Source: Parasponia andersonii
Taxonomy: Eukaryota > Streptophyta > Magnoliopsida > Rosales > Cannabaceae
Direction of reading: 5' to 3'
Length of the DNA: 64,000 bases
Assembly (NCBI GenBank): GCA_002914805.1
Contig: JXTB01000014.1
Location: 688,876 to 752,875, forward strand
The notes beneath the pieces were generated by a model. That model searched no databases, was not told the DNA's origin, and saw nothing but the letters and a program-made list of their open reading frames with translations. Shown here in pieces: positions 1 to 12,185 of this stretch. The position numbers were made by a program, and so were the translations under genes. The number at the start of each line of letters is the position of its first letter. Within the stretch, counting starts at the first letter, position 1.

Positions 1-2002
1 ATTTTTTTTAAAAAAATAATTTGGCGATCAATCTAGCGTGTGGTGGAGTGGAGACCACTAACTAACAAAATAAATTAACGGTGTCTTTGTTTTCTACAAT
101 TTAATTATTGGATCCCACGTGTTCTTGGTATATGTATATTGGTCGTACAGTATTTTTTTTTAGCATTTTTATTTTTTTTTTTTTAACGGTTGGATCACCA
201 TGATTTAATGATTATAATGAAATTCATAAAAAAATATATTTTTTTTATTTTTTATAATAAAAAACTCTAAATTTTTATTGAATCAAATTAATATCTATAT
301 ATATGTTTAAAAAAAAAATACTTATTAAGTTAGTGCCCATATATATATATATATATATAAATCTATGTGATTTATCTCCCAAATGTTGAGGTTTCTCGTG
401 AGAAGATCACATTAGTGAAGTATCTGCGAAATGAATTTTTTTTCTTTTTTTTAAGTAGCGAAATGATATTAGTAGAATGCCACTTCACAGGTAAACAAGA
501 AGACTCACATTTGTTGCGTTGCCCATGAGGACATGTTTGGTAATTCGAAGAAAGAATTTAGAGATGTTAGTGCTAATTTTCAAAAATCATGAAGGTTATA
601 TAACATACATCATTGTGTAACTACTTTTATGAGAGGCACAAATAAAATTGGGAAATTATCAATCGTGTATTCCTTTTCCAATTTTAATTCCAGGCTGATT
701 TGTCTTTTCTTTTTTTTTTTTCTACTAAAAAAAGACAGCTACATGCATGTAAAAGGAGTAAATGGATCAATTTGGTGTTAGCTTGTTTAAAAATTTTAAC
801 CAAGTAATGTGTGGCAATTAACTTGTATGATAGACTCATAAATTCCTTGTATCTGCTGCTTTCGAAAAAATATAATGAATAAATAAAAGAGTTCGTTACG
901 TACACTAATAACTTTGGGCATCTTTGAGCGGAAAAAAAAAACTTTGGGCATCTATGTAACCTTAATGGTACGGCGCATCAATACAAAATAAACGTTGTAA
1001 ACTCAACAAAGAAAATTTAAAATTTAAAAAACTATAGCAAGATAAGATAATTCTGACCATTTATATAGTATCTGCTTCTTAATAAACAATATTTTATCGA
1101 CCTTAGTCAATTTGTGGGTTTCTATTTGTTTGATTTATTTATTTTTTTAATGTTAATGTAGAATAAAATTGCATTGTTACTCACTAATTTCGATTAGTTG
1201 CGCTGACGATGAAAAATTTGAGAAAAAATTTAAATGATTTGATTTGGTTTCTAAAATCTCTAAACAGGTAGTTTGGTGAAAATTATACAGTTTAAACCAA
1301 ATTACAACATAATAAAATTACTTTTCAACTAATTTCTTTTTATTCACATTTGATGAGAAGTTTTATATTATATAGATTTTTTTCTGTAGAACTAAAATAT
1401 AATTTACTTGTTCTTACAAAAACTAAAAATATGATATAATTTCCCAAATATGTTTCAATTGGTCATCTATCTAAATCTTTAGTCCAAACCCAAAGCCCAA
1501 GTAAGTTCAAGGCCCATCTCTAAACTGTGGGAGACTAAACTGCAACACAAATAAACGATTTGGTTTAGTGCCTCCCCCACAAAATCTTAAAACAACGGTA
1601 AATTGAAAAAAAAAAAAAAATACATCGAGGATTAAGTGTTTTGCAATTTAAATTAAAATTTGAACTCTGGAAAATAATAATAATTTAATATTAATACTCT
1701 AATTTAATTTTTTAAATAATTTTAACTAGTAAAAACAATAATATCTTCAAAATTAAGAAGCATAAGGACTAATATAGTTTTAATAGAGAATATTATTATT
1801 TTTTTATTATTAAAATTAGTCAAAAATTCAGTTTAATATATTAATTTTCAGAAATTTTTAATCTCAGTGTATTATTTTACAGAGTTTAAATTTTAGAATT
1901 TAAATTATATAATACTCTTATTCTTTTGCAATTCACGATCATAAAGGATTAAATAAATAACCCTTTTCCATCCATAATCTCCAGTGAAGAGTTACATATT
2001 AT
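1..2002. other. AT-rich intergenic DNA, no gene seen
   Basis: Long A and T runs and no open frame with recognisable protein character on either strand. An (AT)n microsatellite lies at about 339-359. A short phrase beginning aactttgggcatct is repeated at about 910 and 940. I see nothing else I can support. Confidence 0.6.
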
Positions 2003-3191
2003 CAGTGGCAGAGCCACACTAGGTCCAGTGGAGCATTCGACTTTTAGAAAAGTTTAATCTGTTTTCTATAAAATATACATATTTTACTAAGACAATTTAT
2101 ACAACTAAATACTGAATTTTTATATTTGCCTCCAGTCAAAAATCGTATTTCTTTTTAGTTTTTTCTTTCAATCCCTAACTGCCACAAGTATCCATATTTG
2201 TTTGCCTACATAGATTATTCTATTTCTATAGCTTAACCTTTTCTACAACTTATTGGTTCCTTGGTACTTTTTTGTTTTTCACAGGGGGATAATCGCAAAA
2301 AAGAAAAAAGAAAAAAAAATGTAGTTTGATCTTTTTGTGATTTATGCTAATTCTTTTAAGTTATTTTTAATAGAATTTTTGTATTAGTCAACAAAAATAA
2401 GAAATCGTCAATTCAATTTATATGTTTAGTGAGATATTTTGTTAGTAAATTTATACGTAGAAAATACAAATTTGTAAAAATTTTAAATATAAATGTATAA
2501 TTTTGTATAAATTATTAAATTTACAGAAATGATATACTTCATGATAACTATTTACGGATAATCCTTTGACATGCAAAAAAAAAGAACTATATCATATTCG
2601 GCATGGAAATGAGAAAATATTGAACGTGAATATATATCAACCTTATGAATCTTTAGTGTGTGTCTTTTATTTCTCATTGGTGTATTTTTCTAAATGCTTA
2701 TCTTTTTATCTTTAAGGTCTTGTAGTTTATTTATATGATGATGTTTTTCATGCCACATATATAATAGGACAAAAATATATTTGTAATTCTTATATTTTTT
2801 TTCCCATAACCCAATGTACAACTTTATATCATGACGATAAAATAAGCACTTTTTAAATCTAAATATATTACTAATGAAGATTAAACTCATCAATTGATTA
2901 TTCCCTCCCAAAAAAAAAAGCTCATCAATGAATGGGATTACTGGGGGAAAAAATCCTTTCAAAAAAAAATAATGGTGCGAAATTATATATTATATACGAA
3001 AATCAAATTTGCAAATATCTTATAACAAACACATGACTTATAAGAATGCAAATTTAAGATAATAATCTAGAAATTTGAGATGATAGTTGAATTCATAAAC
3101 AAGAAAGTTCTTATCAAATTGTCATATGAACTAATTCAAAATTTATTTATCATTTATGCCCTACTGAACAAAATTTTTGGCTCCACCGCTA
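2003..3191. mobile_element. Non-autonomous hAT-like element
   Basis: The left end reads CAGTGGCAGAGCCAC. The reverse complement of the right end reads TAGCGGTGGAGCC, so the termini are imperfect inverted repeats of the CAG-GGCGGAGCC type common in plant hAT elements. The flanking 8-mers, catattat at 1995-2002 and cgtactat at 3192-3199, match at 6 of 8 positions, as expected for an old 8-bp target duplication. The interior is AT-rich and I find no transposase, so it would depend on an enzyme supplied elsewhere. Seen: termini and flanks. Inferred: the superfamily. Confidence 0.55.
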
Positions 3192-4250
3192 CGTACTATA
3201 TTTCTTTAATAAACTTTAGCCATGTCATGTTCATTGCTGAATTATTATTCATATGATCTAAGTTATGACTTGTCTATAAATTAAACACTCGATGTTCGGG
3301 AGAAAGAAAAAGAAATAGGTTGATGAAGTTGGTGGGAATTGACCCATTAAAGGAACCAATATAAATGTATTCACGGGATACGCACGTAACCTCGAAACTA
3401 TGTATTCGTTTTTCTTTCTTCTTTTTTCATCCATTCCATTATTTATTTATTTATTTTTAATTTTTTTTATGAGAGAGCCTTTTGAACTATTTATGGAGTA
3501 ATATCACATTGTAAAATTTCCTATTTTTTAATTTTTCCATTTTTGATATTGAGAGTTGAGGAAGAGGAATCACTATTACACTTCATAATGAGACAATCAA
3601 AATTATGTTACTGTTCAAATAAATTTTAGTAGAATGAAGGGTTCTTTAGCCCCTTTCTCCAGCATTAAGCTCACTCCCTCTGTCGTCATTCTCTAAGAAG
3701 AAGCATGTTTCGGTCCTCATTTGCCTACTGCTTAAAAAGGGTAAAATTGGACTAAAAAAATTAGTATCTTTTTAAAAAAAAAAAAAAAGAAGATATTTAT
3801 GTATATATAAAGTAGAAGGCTATCGCCAATTGAAACAACATTCTAAAATGAGATATTTTTGTTCTAATTCTCAATATACGAACAATAATACAGTGGATTA
3901 TTTGCAAACCCACATTGTAGGGGAAAAAAGGAATTGGTCCTTCAAGTTCTATTTAAAGGGAATAACCAAGTAAGTCACCTCCCTTCTTCTCATTTCTATA
4001 AAATTTAATTTAATTCTGACACATATAAATGACTTTGGAAACCGCACTTGGCATTGATAGTCAGTGTCATACTCCTCATTCTAACAAGGAGATATCGATG
4101 TTATGGGTGGGATGATATTTGGAAATTATAAAATAATAAATGATATGTCTGTTTTTTTTTTATAATAATATCGATTAATGCGTATGATCATTTGAAAATA
4201 ATAAATTAATGAATAAGAGATGTCTTTATGGTTTGGATTTTACTTGGTCT
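3192..4250. other. AT-rich intergenic DNA, no gene seen
   Basis: No open frame or repeat that I can support. Short A and T runs only. Confidence 0.5.
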
Positions 4251-4745
4251 GAGTTTGGCCTACTATCAGGAGTATATAAAATTGTGAATTTGTGAAGAAT
4301 TCTTGATACCTATCACACAAAATTCAATAAACATTTGAAATTTATACTTTAGAACAATTTTTAATTTTATGCTTCAAATAATTTACTTTGAAGCATTTTC
4401 TCGTGAAATGTTCCATGCTCAAGATACAATAGACATGCTCTTATTAATTTCAAATGATAGATTTCTATTATAATTAAGTATGTGAAACAAATACGTAATC
4501 TAGTTCCTTTGGAAACATTCTATTTCCTTCTAAGACAATCTGGTTCAATAAACATTTGAAATTGTGAGTTTTGCCTACTCTCGAGAGTATATAAACTTTT
4601 GAATTTGTGATGATTTCTTGGTACTTATCACACAAAATTCAATAAATATTTGAAATTTATACTTTTGAACAATTTTTAATTTCATGGTTCAAATAGTTAA
4701 TTTTGAAGTATTTTTTTGTGAAATGCTCTATACTCAAGGTACAAC
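4251..4745. repeat. Two diverged direct repeats of about 180 bp
   Basis: Copy 1 (about 4251-4436) and copy 2 (about 4566-4745) share the same order of phrases: a gcctact block, agtatataaa, atcacacaaaattcaataaa, tttgaaatttatact and gaacaatttttaattt, at an offset of about 315 bp. A partial third phrase (aataaacatttgaaatt) lies between them at about 4549. No coding content. Origin unknown; it could be an old tandem duplication or part of an unclassified element. Confidence 0.65.
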
Positions 4746-4774
4746 TTGTTAGTTATTGTTAGCTCATTTGTGAC

Positions 4775-5900
4775 AACCCAAGAGGAAGAGTGAATTAGGT
4801 TTTAAAACGTTTTAAGAAAATTTTCAACTATTTAAAATCATAAACCACTATTTTGAAACTTTTAAGCTAAATCAATAATAATACTAAATATATAGCAATA
4901 ATAGCAAATTTATTAAGCATGTTAAATATCAAATACTCAATTAAATAGTTTGCATTAAAGTAAAGAGTGTAGGGATAGAGAAAATGTAAATTCGATTTTT
5001 ACGAGATTCGACAAATACGATTGTGTACCTACGTCCCCGGCCCTCGGTAACTTGCTTTGAGCTTCCACTATTCGGATCAAGATTGTGGGCTTGATCGACC
5101 CTTGTACACAACGAGTGATTTCTCCTTAGACACACTTACGCCTTTACAATAGTCTTGACTCTGGCTCTATTACGTCTAACTTTAAATTGTTTTGACTCTG
5201 GTGTCAATCCTCACCTACACAGATTGTTTAGACAATGGTATCAATCTCACAAACTCATAAGTTGTTTAAACTACAGTGACAATCTCACCTATACTCTGGT
5301 TGTTTAGACTTCGATAGCAACCTCATCTATACACAGTTGTTTATAACTCTGGTGCCAACCATACCTCACACTCAAGTAGTTTTTCAATACAAGAGTGAAT
5401 ACACTCACAAACTCTCCTCTCAAAAGTAATAATTAATACAATTTTTGCTTAGGAGATTTGAGAACAATGTACAAGAGATGCTCTAAGATTGGCTCAATAT
5501 AATTTGAAAGTTAGTTCAATATGAAAAATATGTTTTTGCACTTTGAAAGTAGTTGGATAACAATTTAAGTTCGTGAAAAGTCTTTTTAAAGTGTTAAAGT
5601 AGTTTATATTTATAAACTTGAATAAAAACTAACCGTTTATAACTGCTAGACACACTTTCTACCATTTTTGGTAGACTGAAAATGAGTTTTCGGTCGACCA
5701 AAAATACTTACCATTGGTAGTATTTTTTCAACGGTCGAATTTTGAAGGATATATTTTTGTCGCTGCCATTTTGGGTAGACTAGTGGAATTTTTGGTAAAC
5801 TAAAAACCCTACTTATTTTGGAAGTTTTAATATTTGGCTATTTTTTAGATTTTGAGATGGACGAGATTCCACTAATAACAACTTGAATTGTTGGTGTCGA
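4775..5900. repeat. Unclassified interspersed-type sequence
   Basis: Less AT-rich than its surroundings (for example acctacgtccccggccctcgg near 5030) and without a sustained open frame. It encloses the 37-38 bp minisatellite at 5187-5375. Its wording resembles non-coding parts of plant LTR elements, but I find no PBS, PPT or matching partner within the window, so it is left unclassified. Confidence 0.35.
5187..5375. repeat. Minisatellite, five units of 37-38 bp
   Basis: Units begin with ttgttt at 5187, 5224, 5262, 5300 and 5337. Each runs through a variable gact..ggt..caa core to a ctcacctatac-like end. Units are diverged from each other, so the array is old. No role can be assigned. Confidence 0.75.
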
Positions 5901-7797
5901 ACCCGAGGAAAAATGTTCGTGAACTAAAGAAAAAGTTATCATTTTAGTTTACTGGTCTATATATTATTTAAAATGTATCATTTTAATTCTTTTTACTATA
6001 TATTTTGTTTGAGAATATATGACAGAAGGGAGAATTTAGTTATGGTTAATGATAATATATTGCAATGGATTTTGCTGTCGAGAAGTTAATCAAAGGAAAG
6101 TTCTTTAAATGTTAGTACTCATCTTGCTATCAACAAAAATATTAAAAGATGTCAGCAGCTGGCTATTTCAAATCCTTGGTTTCCTGTTCTGAACTTGGAC
6201 AAAATGGTTTGTGACTCCAAGATTGATTTGGTAGATGTTTGTTTGTAATAACTTGACAAATTCCGAAATTATTAAAGTTGATTAGGAGATGGAGTCCTTA
6301 ATGATAAGTGCAGGGGTAGTTCAATCTAAGGCGAAAGACTTCCATGTCAGGGGCCAACTACATTGAGGACTTATTGCTTGGCATTTGTGGTAATTTGGAA
6401 GATTGAACTACTGCCGTTGTGGATTTTTGAAGAACTAAAACCAAACTTTTCAGTTGGGGTTTATCAAAACCATAAGGAAAAGGGCTAGAACTTTTATCGT
6501 GCAAGTTGGAGTTCAGTGGAATACGTTTCTAGTTCTTGAATACCTATTTTCTCTGCTGCCATAACGTTTTTCTTTTCTCTTCAATTTGGACTTTGATTTT
6601 CTTCTTTTATGAACTTTGCACTTGGACTTTTAACTAGGAACTCTAATATGTTAGACCTTATGTTGATAGGCTTGGAACACTTCCCATGAGTTAAAATAAG
6701 TTTATTTTGTACAGAATTGACAAAGCGTGTGATCGATTATCTTGATATGAGAAGCAAATTAATGCCTTACCAAAAAAAATGTCAAAGACTTCTAATCAGT
6801 AATGCTTCCGCATTTGTAGTAGTTGTGTCTTAAATAATTCATTATGGGAGGGTGTATAAATTAAATATTTTAGGAGGCAATCTTTTGTTTATAACTAAAT
6901 GCACATAAAAATAACTATAGAAAAAGAACTAGTCGTGCCCCTCATGTCGTTGACTACCTCCGCAAGTACATGCATATCACTCGATAAACGACATAACATA
7001 CAATATGCACATACTTCATATAGCATTTAGAAAATACCCGGTCATGTCCAATTTAGTGATTCGGAATGTGTTAGACTAATTTTTTTCCCGATAATAATTT
7101 TTAATTATTTTTTAGGTTTTCTTTTTGTTTAAAAAATGGGAAAATAAAATGTGCTAATTAAAGGAACGCAAAAATGCTGTCATTTTCGTGCTCTGATCGA
7201 CTAAATATGCTCTATTACCTCTGATCAATTACATAGACTCTATTACTGGGTCTCATTTGAAACAAAGCTTAAAAATGGTATCTTTCTACAATCAAAAATC
7301 AAAATGTAAGGGATTATGGATTCCAAACTCTCTCATGGAATCACATTTGAGAGCAATTTTGCCTTTTAAAACGAGAAATGCAACCTGTTTGTACAAAACT
7401 GGAGTTAGCTAGGCAGTGTCTATTGTTTGGAGATCAAGATTTGACGGGTGAGAATTTCGAATTTCAAATTTGGAGGAGTGAATCAAATGATTTTTAATAA
7501 TAGTTCTTTTCGTAATTCCATCTTAATTTTTTCATGTAGTCATTTATTATGATATGTAATTATTTTATTTTATTTTACTTTATTTTATTTGGGTAAGGCT
7601 CATCTGCTTCTTGTATCTTTGAAATCCAAGGTTGTCCTCGACAATGTTTTTGTCATGGAGCATAAGATCATAGTTATGGATGTGTGGGTTCTGAAAATCT
7701 TTTTAAGAGATGAGATTTGGATCAATGCTTGGAGAAGAAGAAAAATGATGATTTGAAATAAAATTAAAGGTTGGATTTTCGTTTTTCAAAGAAGCTG
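5901..7797. other. Intergenic DNA of unknown origin
   Basis: Mixed composition with several stretches near 40 percent GC (about 6150-6700 and 7600-7790) but stops in all frames. It may hold decayed transposon or gene fragments; I recognise none. Confidence 0.4.
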
Positions 7798-8063
7798 GAT
7801 TAAAACTCTTTCTTTCGATGTTTGTTGTACGGGGAGTTATTGACCATTTGATTCCATTCATGATGATTCAAATTTATGGATTACAGAATATTATACTTGG
7901 GCTTGAGAGTGTTGAATAAATCAATAATTGGATTAAAACTCTTTCTTTCAATGTTTGTTGTACGGGGAGTTATTGACCATTTGATTCCATTCATGATGAT
8001 ACAAATTTATGGATTACAGAATATTATACTTGGGATTGAGAGTGTTGAATAAATCAATAATTG
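7798..8063. repeat. 133-bp tandem duplication spanning a host/LTR junction
   Basis: Two nearly identical copies, 7798-7930 and 7931-8063, start gattaaaactctttcttt and end TGTTGAATAAATCAATAATTG. The last 21 bases are the start of the copia LTR that continues at 8064. The first 112 bases of each unit are flanking DNA. So a host/LTR junction was duplicated in tandem after insertion. Only a few point differences separate the copies. Confidence 0.85.
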
Positions 8064-8282
8064 CAGCTCATCAACTAACCGTAATATAAACAATAAAAAA
8101 AGTCAGCCGCAATAGAAACAATGAAAAAAATAGCTGTAATAGTAATAGTAAAAAGGACAGCCGCAATAGCAATAGAAAAAGGATAACCACAATAGCAATA
8201 GAAAAAAGACAACCGCAATAGCAATAGTAAAAATAACAGTTGTAATAGCAATAGTAAAAAGTGATGTTCTATAAATACGGAA
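8043..8282 (+). repeat. Copia 1, 5' LTR remnant (U3 only)
   Basis: Starts TGTTGAATAAATCAATAATTG like the other family LTRs, contains the cagccgcaatag-type U3 repeats (about 8098-8262) and a TATA-like ctataaatacgg at about 8269. It stops there: the following bases match the internal gag-pre-integrase region (taatctcac..) of copia 3. Deletion junction placed at about 8282. Confidence 0.8.
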
Positions 8283-8289
8283 GTTGCTT

Positions 8290-9060
8290 CCTAATCTCAC
8301 AAAAATATCTTTACCCTTTTATGAGCATTGTGTCACAAGCAAGTAACATAGATTAAAATTTAGCACATACAGTTCTAGAAATAAGAAAATTCTAGACTTA
8401 GTTCACTCTGATATTTGGCAAGCATAGGTGATGTCTCTAGGATAATGTAGATATTTTGTATCTTTTACTGATGATTATTTCAGGAGATGTTAGGTATATT
8501 CTATTAAGAGAAAGACAGATGTGTTTTCAGTCTTCAAAATATTCATAGCGCAAATAGAGCTTGAAAGACAAACAATAGAGAAGAATATATAAGCGATGAG
8601 TTTGATAACTTCTGTCAACAAGAAGGAATCAAGAGGTAGTTTATAACGGTGTACACTCCTCAACAAAATAGAATGGTAGAGCGGATGAACAGAACCTTGT
8701 TGGAAAGAACAAAAATAATATTGAGAGCTGTAGGTCTACCCAAGACATTCTAGGTAGAAGCAGTTAAAATTACATGTTATGTGATCAATCGATCTCTATC
8801 AATAGGCATTAATCTGAAGATACCGATAGAGATGTGGACTGATAAACCAGTTAATTTTTCTCGCTTATATATGTTCGAAAGTCATATGTACTTGATGTAC
8901 AACGCTCAAGAAATCACAAAACTGGATTCAAAGTCTAGAAGGTATGTATTCTTAGGATATGCTAATGGAGTCAAGAGGTATCGCTTGTAAGATCCTACTA
9001 CCCATAAGGTTATCATCAGTATAAATGTAATATTTACAGAGAATAAATTGTAAAAGAAGG
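8290..9060 (+). pseudogene. Copia 1 integrase remnant
   Basis: Conceptual reading in shifting frames gives the end of the pre-integrase zinc region (FCEHCVTSKQ near 8318), LDLVHSDIW (about 8394), then after a gap NRMVERMNRTLLER (about 8670) and the post-core part from INRSLSIG to SRRYVFLGYANG (8784-8970). These phrases are characteristic of copia integrase. Part of the catalytic core between the first Asp and the NR-ERMNR motif is missing or scrambled, and an in-frame stop follows YRL at 8988-8990. It cannot make integrase. Confidence 0.75.
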
Positions 9061-9219
9061 AAGATGATAGCAGACCAGAAACTGCTACAGTCAAGGTAGA
9101 AAAGAATACTGAAGATTCATATTCTTCTAAAGCAGTACCAGAGCACGAAGTAGAAGAACCAATCGAGAAGAGGCTTCTAAAATCTATCGGTCAACTCGTG
9201 AGAGAAGACCACCAACATA

Positions 9220-10250
9220 GCACTCAGATTATGTCACTGAGTGCAACATTACATACTACCTTCTAACGGAGGATAGAGAGCCAACAAGTTTCCATGAGGC
9301 TATCAAAAACCCAGATGTATCCCTAGGGATGACATCAAGGCAAAAAGAGATTGAAGCACTTTACAAGAACAAGACATGGGATCTTGTTTCGCTACTACAA
9401 GAAAGAAAGGTCATTGATTACAAATGAGTTTACAAGATTAAGTATGATAGTAATAATCAAGTGGAGCAGTATCGTACAAGATTGGTTGTAAAGAGATATG
9501 CTCAGAAAGAAGGTATTGACTTCAACAAGATATTTTCATCTGTGGTTCGACTGACAACAATTAGAGTGGTTCTAGCGATGTGTGCTACGTCTAACCTACA
9601 TCTAGAGCAGCTAGATGTGAAAACTACGTTTCCTCATGGAGAACTTGAAGAAAAAATTTATATGCTCCAACCAGAAGGGTTTGCTGAAACAAGCAAGGAG
9701 AACTTGGTTTGCAAGTTGAAAAAATCTCAAAGGTCTCAAACAGGCATTGAGATATTGGTATAAGAGATTTAATTCCTTCATCATAAGTCTTAGCTACAAC
9801 AGACTCAGCTCAAACTACTACACATACTTTAAGAGGTTTGATAAAGATAGTAATTTCATTATCTCATTGTTATACGTGGACGATATGTTGGTAGAGAGCC
9901 CTAACAAAGATAGAGTCCAAAAATTGAAGGCACAATTGGCTAGAAAATTTGATATAAAGGACTTGAGACCAGTAAACAAGATTCTAAGGATGCAAATTTA
10001 TCAAGAAAAGGGTAATAGAAAGATTCATCTTTCTCAGAAGAATTATTTGAAGAAAATCTTGCGATACTTCAATATGCAAGATTGTAAGCCAATTTCTATC
10101 CCACTTCCTGTTAACTTTAACTTATCTTCCAAGATGTGTCCTAGCAATAAAGCAGAAAGGATTGAGATATCACGAGTATTGTATATTCGCTATGATATGT
10201 ACAAGACCATATATTACACAAGCAGTGGGAACAGTTAGTTGGTATATGAC
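9220..10250 (+). pseudogene. Copia 1 reverse transcriptase remnant
   Basis: Two overlapping open segments, 9461-9763 and 9747-10238, cover most of the copia RT domain. The first has RLVVKRYAQKEGIDFNKIFSSVV and LHLEQLDVKT; the second has the catalytic LLYVDDML at about 9866-9889 and the KDL..NKILRMQI stretch. The upstream Lys-rich start (from about 9220) is read in frame with stops. A frameshift near 9740 splits the domain. The YVDD catalytic core is intact, but no continuous protein is possible. Confidence 0.85.
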
Positions 10251-10269
10251 GAATCCTAGTAAAGAGCAT

Positions 10270-10790
10270 TAGAATGCTGTGAAGAGGATTCTGAGGTACA
10301 TCAAAGGAACCTCAGATATTACATTATGTTATAGAAGATTAGAATTTACTATCAGAGGATATGTTGGTTCAGATTTTGCAGGTGATCTTGATAAACAAAA
10401 ATCTACTATAGGCTATGTGTTTACTCTTACGGGAAAAGTTGTAAGTTGGGTTTCGAAACTACAAACTATTATGACTTTATCTACAACAGAAGCAGAATAC
10501 ATGACGACTACATAAGCTTGCAAAGAGGCTATTTGGATTCAAAAGTTATTGGAAGAGCTCGGGCACAAATAAGAAAAGATTCCTCTATTTTGTGACAGTC
10601 AGAGTATCTTACACATTGCAAGAAATCCAGCCTTTCATTCCATGACAAAGCACGTAGGTGTTCAATATCATTTTGTTCGAGAAATAGTAGAAGATGGAAG
10701 TGTGAATATGAAGAAGATTCACACCAAGGAGAACATAGTAGATGATTTAACTAAACTAATCAACACTGACAAGTTCTAATGGTGTAGATA
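10270..10790 (+). pseudogene. Copia 1 RNase H remnant
   Basis: An open segment 10279-10515 reads MKRILRYIKGTSDITLCYRR and later GYVGSDFAGDLDKQKSTIGY, WVSKLQTIMTLSTTEAEYM, which are standard copia RNase H phrases (the D of SDFAGD and the E of TEAEYM are catalytic positions). A stop follows near 10513, and the rest (HVGVQYHFVRE-like, about 10650) continues with further stops to about 10790. Confidence 0.8.
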
Positions 10791-10889
10791 CTCATATGAC
10801 CTAGTAGATACATAAGTAACAAGAAGAAATAACAAGCTAAGAAAAGAGAGATTTCTCAAATATGAAGATATAATTAAAATTAAGTCTTC

Positions 10890-10900
10890 AAATGGGAGAA
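10890..10900 (+). other. Copia 1 polypurine tract
   Basis: aaatgggagaa sits immediately before the 3' LTR start and matches the aagtgggagaa tract before the 3' LTR of copia 2. It is the expected primer site for plus-strand DNA synthesis. Confidence 0.75.
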
Positions 10901-11445
10901 TATTGAACAAATTAATAATTACAACTCACCAACTAGCCACAATAAGAACAGTAAAAAAAGTCAACCACAATAGGAACAATGAAAGGAGTAGCCACAATAG
11001 CAATAGTAAAAAAGGCAGCCGTAATAATAATAGTAAAAAGGCAGCCGTAATAATAATAGTAAAAAAGCAGCCGCAATAGTAATAGTGAAAAGAGCAGCCA
11101 TAATAGCAATATTAAAAAATGGTTTTCACACTGCATTTTAAGTTTTATAAGTACGAAGGGCTTTATCATTTGGTTTGTATTCCATTCTAAAATTGTCTTC
11201 TTTTCTAAGAGAGAATTCAAGCTTTGAAATTTCTCTTAGTGTCCCACTTTTTTTTCTCCTAAATTGTTTAAAGAGAGTATTTTCTCCTATTTCATAAGAG
11301 ACAAGTTCATTTGTTTCTTCTTGTATTTAGAAAGAAGTAAATTGTAATCTTTTTTTCATAGTGAAATTATTCACAGCCTTGTCCGTGGACATAGCCTAAA
11401 TTGGGTAAACACTATAAATGTTTTTATGTATTTATTTTAGGAATA
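10901..11445 (+). repeat. Copia 1, 3' LTR (end decayed)
   Basis: Starts tattgaacaaattaataatt, carries the cagccgcaatag U3 array (about 10958-11115), the agagagaattcaagc and ttctcctaaattgtttaaagag blocks, and the cacagccttgtccgtgg block near 11370 shared with the 5' LTR of copia 2. Similarity fades at about 11445 before the usual ctcctaaca end, so the terminus is lost. Confidence 0.8.
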
Positions 11446-11469
11446 CTAATATTAAAATACCATGAGTTT

Positions 11470-12180
11470 TAACTTTTTTTAAAAGAAAATCTTGATTTTT
11501 GAATTTCTGCAAAATAATACCTTCACTTTTAAAGTTCCACAAAATAATACCTTGACTTTTGAATTTTTGCAAAATAATATCCTCACTTTTGGATTCTGCA
11601 AATCAATAACTTGACGATTAAAATTCTTGCAAATTAATACCCTAACATTTGAAATTCATAACCTTAATGCCCAATTAGTTGATTTTAATAATAAAAAGAT
11701 GGTAGTAGCCATCATCAACTTAATTAAAATTTATTAAACAATAATTAAATTTTTGAAAAAATATTTGTAGTTAGCTTGTTTTATTTTTCATTTTAAAAAA
11801 ATAAAAAATTAGAGCGAGAGGTAAAAGTAATTAATTGTAAAAAAAAAAACATGAGAGGTAAAAAAAAATTGTATTCTTTTAGCAATTAACCAAAAAAATA
11901 GTTATAAAATAATTTCCAATAATATACTAATATCAAAATATTTTTAGTAAGTTAATAAAAGATGTTTGCATCTTTTAATTTGCACATAGTATAAATATAC
12001 AAAAAAAAAAAAAAACAAAGCTGGAGGTATTAATTTGTAACAATTGTAAATATCAGACTATTAATTTGTAGAATTCAAAAGTGAAGATATTCATTTACAG
12101 AATTCCAAAAATCATAGTATTATTCTGCCGAAATTTGAAAATAAATGTATTATTTTGCATACATTCAAAAATCAGAATTT
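11470..12180. mobile_element. Foldback element with sub-repeated arms
   Basis: The left arm (about 11485-11660) and the reverse complement of the right arm (about 12015-12178) align over roughly 165 bp, both opening tgatttttgaat and carrying several copies of a gcaaaataatacct-like unit about 38 bp long. The loop is AT-rich and holds no gene. Large terminal inverted repeats without coding content suggest a foldback or Mutator-type non-autonomous element. Ends are approximate and no clear target duplication was found. Confidence 0.55.
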
Positions 12181-12185
12181 TTTTT

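Larger units (their letters stand above)
8043..11445 (+). mobile_element. Ty1/copia retrotransposon 1, internally deleted
   Basis: A defective copia element of the same family as those at 34270 and 54715. Order: start of the 5' LTR, then a jump directly into the integrase region (rest of LTR, PBS, gag and protease lost), then integrase remnant, RT, RNase H, a polypurine tract (aaatgggagaa) and a 3' LTR with a decayed end. Stops and frameshifts break every domain. Copia gene order (integrase before RT) is retained. No target duplication can be assigned because the 3' end is eroded. Confidence 0.85.

Noticed and set aside
8098-8262. Regularly spaced units that could look like a CRISPR-type array
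   Set aside because: The units are contiguous, have no unique spacers and recur inside every LTR of a copia family in a plant genome. They are an LTR minisatellite.
8103-8300. Minus-strand open frame rich in Phe, Tyr, Cys and Leu (also at 10933-11220, 37900-38097)
   Set aside because: It is only the antisense reading of the LTR repeats, which lack stops by composition. No protein is implied.
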